Program-made: the position numbers and the translations under genes | Notes under the pieces: generated by a model | What the model was told of the DNA's origin: nothing | Database searches by the model: none | What the model saw: the letters and a program-made list of their open reading frames with translations, nothing else | From: Gammaproteobacteria bacterium | Lineage (GTDB): Bacteria; Pseudomonadota; Gammaproteobacteria; Steroidobacterales; Steroidobacteraceae | Assembly (NCBI GenBank): GCA_028293805.1 | Contig: JAQGOC010000165.1 | Span: forward strand, 1 to 49,164 | Reading direction: 5' to 3' | DNA: 49,164 bases | Shown here: positions 44,186-49,164 of the stretch, piece by piece | Numbering within the stretch: the stretch's first letter is position 1 | How the letters are laid out: the number at the start of each line of letters is the position of its first letter

Positions 44186-44319
44186 CCGCCCAACTTCGTT
44201 GCTCGCGGCATTGATCAGCCGATCCGCGGCCGAGGTCGCGCTCAGCACCTGGTGTGAGACTTTTGAGCACCCAGCGCAGTTCGCCGGATTCCGCCAGAGC
44301 CGTTCCATGCCTTCGACCT

Positions 44320-45273
44320 TCAAACAGAACGCTTACGCCAAGCGGCCGGGGATGTCCCGAACCGGCGCTTGAACGCGCGACTGAATGCCGCCTCCGCGCC
44401 GTACCCGATCTCGAATCCTATTTGCGCCACGCTTCCAGGTCCTTCGCGCAAACGCTGCGCAGCCATGTGCATGCGCCAGAGCGCCAGATATTGCATCGGT
44501 GGCTGACCTACCAATGAATTGAAGCGTTCCGCGAACACAGAGCGTGACAGCCCCACTTCCCGGCCCAAAGACTCGGCGGTCCATTGCTCGCTCGGACGAG
44601 CATGTAACAAAGCGAGCGCGCGTCCAACGTGCGAATCCCGCAGTCCCGCAAGCCATCCGCGCCGGTCGGCCGGGAGGCTCTCGACGTAGCGGCTCACCGC
44701 CTCAACGAATAGCAGCTCAGAAAGCTTAGCCACTACCGTGGTGGAACCGAGACGGCCGGCGCTGATCTCACTTGCGGCGAACCGGAATGAATTCTCGATC
44801 CAGGTTCCGGCCGCCGTCGCACGCAGGTCCAACTTCAGTAGCCTTGGTAACGCGAGAATCAGCGGGTTGAACGGAACATCACTGCCAAGAAAGCCGCAAA
44901 CCAGCCGCGTTTCCTCCCCACCTCCGCCGTGCAAGATGCGAGCTAGCCCGAAGTTCTGCGCTGGCTGGACGATTTCGCGGGCAGGCACCGGCGCGACAGT
45001 CAGTTCGCTGCCAAAGTGATGAATGTCGTTGTGGGGCAACAAAACGGACTCACCTGCCCGTACTTCGATCGGGTCAGCGCCCTCCGTACGCAGCTGCATG
45101 CGCCCGGAAGCAACAAAGTGGAAGGCCATTACATGACGTGGAGCTGCCAGGATGGGTTGGCAATCCTCCGGTGACACTTTGCCGCTGACGCACCAGGGCG
45201 CCGAGAATTCCGCTTCGAGAAACACTCCCCCCGAGAGCCGCACGACGCGCAGCACATCTGAGAGCGCATCCAT
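44320..45273 (-). CDS. AraC-family regulator with cupin sensor
   Basis: A 317-residue regulator with an N-terminal cupin sensor (Cupin_6 style: VMAFHFVASGRMQLRTEG, AGESVLLPHNDIHHFG) and a C-terminal AraC DNA-binding domain (WTAESLGREVGLSRSVFAERF, then VAQIGFEIGYGAEAAFSRAFKR, ending GTSPAAWRK). It is divergent from the diiron-protein gene across 187 bases, so it probably controls it. Related cupin-AraC proteins often sense reactive or aromatic compounds. Confidence 0.9.
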   Translation of the reverse strand: MDALSDVLRVVRLSGGVFLEAEFSAPWCVSGKVSPEDCQPILAAPRHVMAFHFVASGRMQLRTEGADPIEVRAGESVLLPHNDIHHFGSELTVAPVPAREIVQPAQNFGLARILHGGGGEETRLVCGFLGSDVPFNPLILALPRLLKLDLRATAAGTWIENSFRFAASEISAGRLGSTTVVAKLSELLFVEAVSRYVESLPADRRGWLAGLRDSHVGRALALLHARPSEQWTAESLGREVGLSRSVFAERFNSLVGQPPMQYLALWRMHMAAQRLREGPGSVAQIGFEIGYGAEAAFSRAFKRRFGTSPAAWRKRSV

Positions 45274-45460
45274 CGTCGTTACCCTTTTTTCGGAGCTTCG
45301 GACATGAGATCCGGCGTATCGATCATTCAGGTTCGGCGACGCGATTCTTAGAGTAGCACCCGCCCAAAAGCAAGAGACAGATCGACCAAAGGGGGGATCA
45401 GCATCAGGACCTCTCGGAGGCTTCGATTTGCCTCATTCAATCAATAGGTAAGGAGTTGCA

Positions 45461-46414
45461 ATGAATACCGCCGCCACCAATGTGATTGCCGCATCGGCCC
45501 GTGCGTCCCGCTACGCTCGTTGCGTACAGATGTCGAAGAAAAACGAGTGGCAGATCGATCGTGACCTGCTGCGGGGCCGTAACTTTGATTTCTCACGCAA
45601 GTTCTTGCCCGACGGACTCTCACTAGTCGATCGTTTGAGCATTCTCACGACTGACGAGGCGCGCACGTTGAGCCAGATCCAGGGACGTACGTATGCCTAC
45701 CTATTCGGGCTCGTCGAGCGCTTCATTAGCGCCAAGATGCTGGAACAGACCCGTGCCCACGTGTTGGGTGACCAGTTAGCGCTCGAAGGCCTGGCGCGCT
45801 TCTCCAACGAGGAGATCAAGCACCAGGAGTTGTTCCGGCGCATGGAGACGATGATCGGTAAGCATCTGCCGCCTGGTTATCGTCAGGTCGCGGATCCGAA
45901 CGACGTGGCGCGCGCCGTGCTCTCCGCCAGCACCTGGTCGGTGCTTGCGCTGACCTGCCATATCGAGTTGTTCGTGCAATCGCACTACGACGTGAGCATC
46001 GAGCCTCGACAGGAACTGTGCCCACTATTCAAGGACGTGTTCAACTATCACTGGAAGGACGAGTGCCAGCATGTGCAGCTCGATGAGCTGGAATGGACCG
46101 CTGAGCATGCTCGCCTTGACGCCGCCGAGCGCGATCGCGCGGTCGATGACCTTATTACGCTGCTCAAAGCTGTTGACGGCATTCTTCAGGAGCAGGCCGC
46201 CGCGGACGCGGAATACTTCCAGGCGATTATCAGCCGGATTTTAAGTCCGCAGGAGCAGGCTGCCCTCAACACCGGCGTCCTGCGCGCATATCGCTGGCAG
46301 TACATAGTCTCCGGCGTGCAGCACAGACACTTTGCGCGGCTGCTTGGCAGCATGACGACGCCAGTGCAAATGCTCCGGATCCAGAAGGCAATCGCGCCCA
46401 TTGCGGCCGCCTGA
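45461..46414 (+). CDS. Ferritin-like diiron protein (putative N-oxygenase/oxygenase)
   Basis: A 317-residue all-helical protein with a complete four-helix diiron ligand set: E86 (LVERF), E118-x-x-H121 (EEIKH), E169 (CHIEL) and E201-x-x-H204 (DECQH). The E, ExxH, E, ExxH order is that of ferritin-like diiron oxygenases such as AurF-type N-oxygenases, R2-like and desaturase-like proteins. I cannot place it in a named family with certainty. AAGGAG lies 8 bases before ATG 45461. Divergent from the AraC regulator; no reductase or ferredoxin gene adjoins it. Confidence 0.8.
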   Translation: MNTAATNVIAASARASRYARCVQMSKKNEWQIDRDLLRGRNFDFSRKFLPDGLSLVDRLSILTTDEARTLSQIQGRTYAYLFGLVERFISAKMLEQTRAHVLGDQLALEGLARFSNEEIKHQELFRRMETMIGKHLPPGYRQVADPNDVARAVLSASTWSVLALTCHIELFVQSHYDVSIEPRQELCPLFKDVFNYHWKDECQHVQLDELEWTAEHARLDAAERDRAVDDLITLLKAVDGILQEQAAADAEYFQAIISRILSPQEQAALNTGVLRAYRWQYIVSGVQHRHFARLLGSMTTPVQMLRIQKAIAPIAAA

Positions 46415-46781
46415 GAGAACAATCTGCTGATCTAACCTTGGCAAGCACGCGGCGCAGCGTCGGCTTGCGCGCGTGACGTCCAGCAAGCCGGCGAACGAGT
46501 GATGCCCTGGCGGACGAGCAGCAGGCCTTGGTTGCTTATGACGGTAAACAATCCGTTGCGGATGTACCGCAGCTCCAAGGCTTGATCTTGCGTGCCCGTA
46601 ATGTAGCGACTGACCAGGCGTGGTGACTGGCGTCGGGTTGAATAGTCGCGCCGACGCTCAAAGCCGCTAGGAGCCGTGTTCCGTCCGGCAGAAAGCGCTA
46701 TCGACGTCCAGCTCTGGGCCCCTGAGCTCTGCGCCGTTCGCCGCAAAGAATCCGTCCGCCAAGTCGAAGCACACGAGGGCC
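46415..46781. other. Intergenic stretch without recognised gene
   Basis: About 370 bases between the convergent diiron-protein and oxidoreductase genes. A minus-strand frame ending at 46432 is open into the oxidoreductase gene but shows no domain, so I do not call it a gene. No convincing terminator was seen. Confidence 0.45.
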
Positions 46782-48101
46782 CTATGTTCGCCAGCCAATA
46801 CGCTCCAACGTGCGCCTTGCAATGGCTGCGCCACCCATCATGAGCTCTGGTAGATAGCGCGCGAGGATGAAACCGGTAACCCGCCTGGGGCTTTCGATCG
46901 GGACCAGGCATGCGCCTTCGTTCGGCTCAGCCAGCCATCGGCCGAGTTCCCTGCCGATTATCGTATTCACGCCAATCCCACGTCCGTTACAAGCCTGCAC
47001 GGCCATGAGACCGTCTTCGACGCGTAACACTCGCGGCAGCAGGCTGCTGTTCAGCCATGCGGTTCCCTGCCAAATGTACTCGAGCGGCGTCCTGCGATAG
47101 TCGGGAATCAGCGTGGCGAGGCGCGTGTTGATGACATTGTCGATCTGTGCGTAGTGTATTTTGTTGCGGCCTGGGCAAGCCGTGATCAGCCGGCCCGCTC
47201 TGTCGAAGCGGATCGAAAACACATTGGTCGCTGAATCCGTGAGCACATGCCCCTGCGGCAGAATCTTTTCCCGCATCGAAGCGGGCAGCGGCCGCGTTGC
47301 CACTTCGCACACCGCCAAAGGCAATACGGTCTGAGCAAGGGCCGGATGCAGGGTTACGTTGCCGCCATTGGCGCATAACACCACGCGCCGTGCGGTGACT
47401 TCACCCGAAGGCGTTTGCGCTACCCAGCGATTCCCAGAACGAGTCAGCGACAGGACACGACTGTTGTGGTGCAGCGGTACCTGGCGATCCAGTATGGCCT
47501 TTGCCAGCCCCTGGCTGTAGGCAATCGGGTCGAGGCCGCCGCCGGTGGAATCGAGAATGGCCGCGGAGTAGCCCCGGCAGCCGGAGAGTGCCCGCACCTC
47601 CGTGTCGTCGATCAAACGCAGGTCAGCGCGAAATGGCCGCCACTCTTCGATGAGTTGGGCGTGTCGGGCCGCCCCGCGTAGCCCCGCCACCGGGTTGAGA
47701 AAACCCGATTGGACGGCATTGCACTGGATCCCCAGCTGCTCGATGAGGCCGAATGCATAGCGTCCGGATTCGGCAATCATACGGAGCAAGCGCGCACCAA
47801 TTTCGGGGCCTAGGGATTTGAGCACCGCATTCGGTGTGGTACGTACGAGCTGCGGCGCGACGATTCCGGCACTGGCCCCCGTCGCCGCATTTGCCCCGCT
47901 CTGCGAGTCGAGAATCACGGTGTCAACGTGCTTGGCACTCAGATGCAGGCCGAGGGAGAGGCCTGCGACGCCCGCACCGACGACGAGAACATCGGTGGCG
48001 AGCCGTCCGTTGAGGGGAATTGCCGGCGGTGGCGGCGGATTAACCGCTTTCCACAACGAAGTCCCGATGATGCCGCTGCCATTCGTGTTGGCGGAACTCA
48101 T
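46782..48101 (-). CDS. FAD-dependent amine/D-amino-acid oxidoreductase (DAO family)
   Basis: A 439-residue flavoprotein with the FAD-binding DVLVVGAGVAGLSLGLHL near residues 37-54, the DAO-family GASAGIVAPQ, and the C-terminal ACNGRGIGVNTIIGRELGRW that closes over the flavin. It oxidises an amine or imino/amino acid to the imine. It starts three bases after the DUF3830 gene, so the two are translationally linked. Substrate unknown; DadA, glycine oxidase and GamB-like enzymes are relatives. Confidence 0.9.
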   Translation of the reverse strand: MSSANTNGSGIIGTSLWKAVNPPPPPAIPLNGRLATDVLVVGAGVAGLSLGLHLSAKHVDTVILDSQSGANAATGASAGIVAPQLVRTTPNAVLKSLGPEIGARLLRMIAESGRYAFGLIEQLGIQCNAVQSGFLNPVAGLRGAARHAQLIEEWRPFRADLRLIDDTEVRALSGCRGYSAAILDSTGGGLDPIAYSQGLAKAILDRQVPLHHNSRVLSLTRSGNRWVAQTPSGEVTARRVVLCANGGNVTLHPALAQTVLPLAVCEVATRPLPASMREKILPQGHVLTDSATNVFSIRFDRAGRLITACPGRNKIHYAQIDNVINTRLATLIPDYRRTPLEYIWQGTAWLNSSLLPRVLRVEDGLMAVQACNGRGIGVNTIIGRELGRWLAEPNEGACLVPIESPRRVTGFILARYLPELMMGGAAIARRTLERIGWRT

Positions 48102-48104
48102 CGT

Positions 48105-48590
48105 TCAAGCATCCTGTCGAATATCCAGCCGGCAGGCGCCGGCGCGACGGATCGACTGGCAGGCCGAGCGAACGGCTGCCAGGTCCTCGCCCGCCACACG
48201 GCCGCAGACCGAGGCCTGGACCCATCCCATGGGCATGAGCAGACGTGCGCCCCGACCATAAAAGAGACCCAGGTCAAGGAAGCCGAAAGGAGGTTGCCCC
48301 TTCCAGGTGTTCGCCGGCGCGTAAACCACTGCGATGTCGCCTTCTTCCGGAAAGCTCGTGGCATTTTCGAGAGGCAGATTGCCCAGGTCGATCTGCGCGG
48401 GCAGGTTCGCCGCGGGGATGGGGCAAGAAATCTCGGGACCTGTCCACATTGCATGGATCGCCTCGTGGACGCCGCCTGCGCCCGCGATCTGCCAGAGCGC
48501 TTCCGCCGAGCGCGGTGCGAGATCGTCGAGTAGTAACACTCGGGCATCCAGCGCGGAGCCCGATTCCCGGATACGAATGTGGCGGGTCAT
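48105..48590 (-). CDS. DUF3830 (cyclophilin-like) protein
   Basis: A 161-residue protein of the DUF3830 family, which is predicted to have a cyclophilin-like barrel (phrases LAPRSAEALWQI, HAMWTGPEISCPI, GDIAVVYAP). No secretion signal. AAGG stands close before ATG 48590. The coupling with the FAD oxidoreductase implies a joint function, possibly in modified amino-acid catabolism; the biochemical role of the family is not established to my knowledge. Confidence 0.75.
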   Translation of the reverse strand: MTRHIRIRESGSALDARVLLLDDLAPRSAEALWQIAGAGGVHEAIHAMWTGPEISCPIPAANLPAQIDLGNLPLENATSFPEEGDIAVVYAPANTWKGQPPFGFLDLGLFYGRGARLLMPMGWVQASVCGRVAGEDLAAVRSACQSIRRAGACRLDIRQDA

Positions 48591-48916
48591 AGGAAACCTT
48601 TGATCGATGAGGTTTTAGCTCGCCGGAGGGATCCGACGGTTTTTACGTCTGCCGGCGTCACGTTATGCCCATTTTCATATGATTGCACTCATATATTTCA
48701 GCTGTCCCAAATCAGTGCGTGGCGCGCCCCACGTAGATGCAAGAGTCACAAATAATCGTAAGAAACTGTCGCAATTGGAGCGAGCGGGGCTCTAGTCCGC
48801 AAAACCCATCGCGAAAATGCTCCTTGCAATCCCTGCGCGACAGCGTAACTATTATATTCACTTTCACGCGATTTTGACCGCCTGTGATCCTCAACGAGAA
48901 GCCCCGGAGTCCAGCG
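48591..48916. other. Divergent control region
   Basis: About 326 bases between the DUF3830-oxidase pair (minus) and the TonB receptor gene (plus). AT-rich stretches such as TAACTATTATATTCA (about 48844-48858) are plausible promoter sequence for the receptor. I found no clear operator palindrome. Confidence 0.45.
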
Positions 48917-49164
48917 ATGAATACGGCACCAGCGCGACCGCGCCCAGATGCTACTGTCACCTCGAACGCCGCATCGGTCGGCACCCGCGCGAGCGCGCTT
49001 GCACTAACAATCGCCGCTATCCTGGCGGGGAATCTGGCCACCAGCGTCGCTCGCGCGGACGATGATACGGCGTTGGCTGAAGTCGTCGTGACTGTTCAGC
49101 GGCGTTCGGAGAATCTGCAGGACGTGCCGGCGTCGATCTCGGTCTTCACACCGCAGCAACTCGC
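48917..49164 (+). CDS. TonB-dependent receptor, N-terminal fragment
   Basis: The start of another outer-membrane receptor, cut by the window end after 82 complete codons. A long Arg-rich n-region and hydrophobic core (ALALTIAAILAGNLA) form the signal peptide, followed by the TonB-box region LAEVVVTVQRRSENLQDVPA and the beginning of the plug. GGAG lies 8 bases before ATG 48917. It is divergent from the DUF3830/FAD-oxidase pair, suggesting that the ligand is a modified amino compound handled by them (inference). Confidence 0.87.
   Translation, partial: MNTAPARPRPDATVTSNAASVGTRASALALTIAAILAGNLATSVARADDDTALAEVVVTVQRRSENLQDVPASISVFTPQQL

Noticed and set aside
46432..46911. Minus-strand open frame of 159 codons after the FAD oxidoreductase
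   Set aside because: Its start lies inside the oxidoreductase gene in another frame, and the product is Arg/Ser-rich with no domain; GC-rich DNA often leaves such frames open.

Overview
The window looks like chromosomal DNA of a GC-rich proteobacterium with a large outer-membrane uptake repertoire: three TonB-dependent receptors (two cut by the window edges), a GH97 glycosidase next to flavin halogenases, an HpnL-like hopanoid-type membrane protein and a LigM-type O-demethylase. This mix resembles plant- and lignin-degrading gammaproteobacteria of the Steroidobacter/Xanthomonadales kind or sphingomonads. The assignment is an inference, because no rRNA or other marker gene is present. I saw no tRNA, CRISPR array or intact insertion sequence.

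Layout. (1) 1-7884, all plus strand: the end of a TonB receptor, a flavin-dependent halogenase with its catalytic residues intact, a translationally coupled halogenase homologue that has lost all of them, a JmjC/cupin-8 protein, a GH97 glycosidase and a D-serine dehydratase-like PLP enzyme. It reads as one uptake and processing locus. (2) 8033-17857: an HpnL-like membrane protein, an orphan GAF-PAS histidine kinase, a PAS-containing chemoreceptor with a consensus CRP-type palindrome upstream, an AraC regulator and an exported type-B carboxylesterase. (3) 17966-24363: a minus-strand operon for a Pot-type ABC importer ending in a mandelate-racemase-family enzyme, opposed by a beta-hydroxyacid dehydrogenase. 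(4) 24416-26283: an aldo/keto reductase and an SDR with a cupin gene remnant behind them. (5) 26715-35114: a divergent regulon around an IclR regulator. A tight minus-strand operon (citryl-CoA-lyase-like, CaiB, MetE catalytic-domain protein, TonB receptor, VOC protein) faces iclR, an alpha/beta hydrolase and wrbA. Four copies of TTCG-N5-CGAA lie in the two control regions. (6) 35411-40830: an MFS transporter, a HyuA-type protein and a LigM-type tetrahydrofolate-dependent aryl O-demethylase. (7) 40831-42742: gene debris with a frameshifted PDZ remnant and a VapBC pair. (8) 42743-49164: an Asp-nucleophile alpha/beta hydrolase, a DUF2845 protein, an AraC regulator divergent from a ferritin-like diiron protein, a DUF3830/FAD amine-oxidase pair and the start of another TonB receptor.

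How it may work together. Regions 5 and 6 look like catabolism of a methoxylated, probably aromatic, compound. The receptor would import it, LigM would move the methyl group to tetrahydrofolate, the MetE-core protein could serve methyl transfer, and the hydrolase, quinone reductase, VOC protein, CoA-transferase and C-C lyase would process the skeleton under IclR control. The compound itself cannot be read from the sequence. Region 1 may modify or sense a glycan-linked ligand using one active and one inactive halogenase-fold protein.
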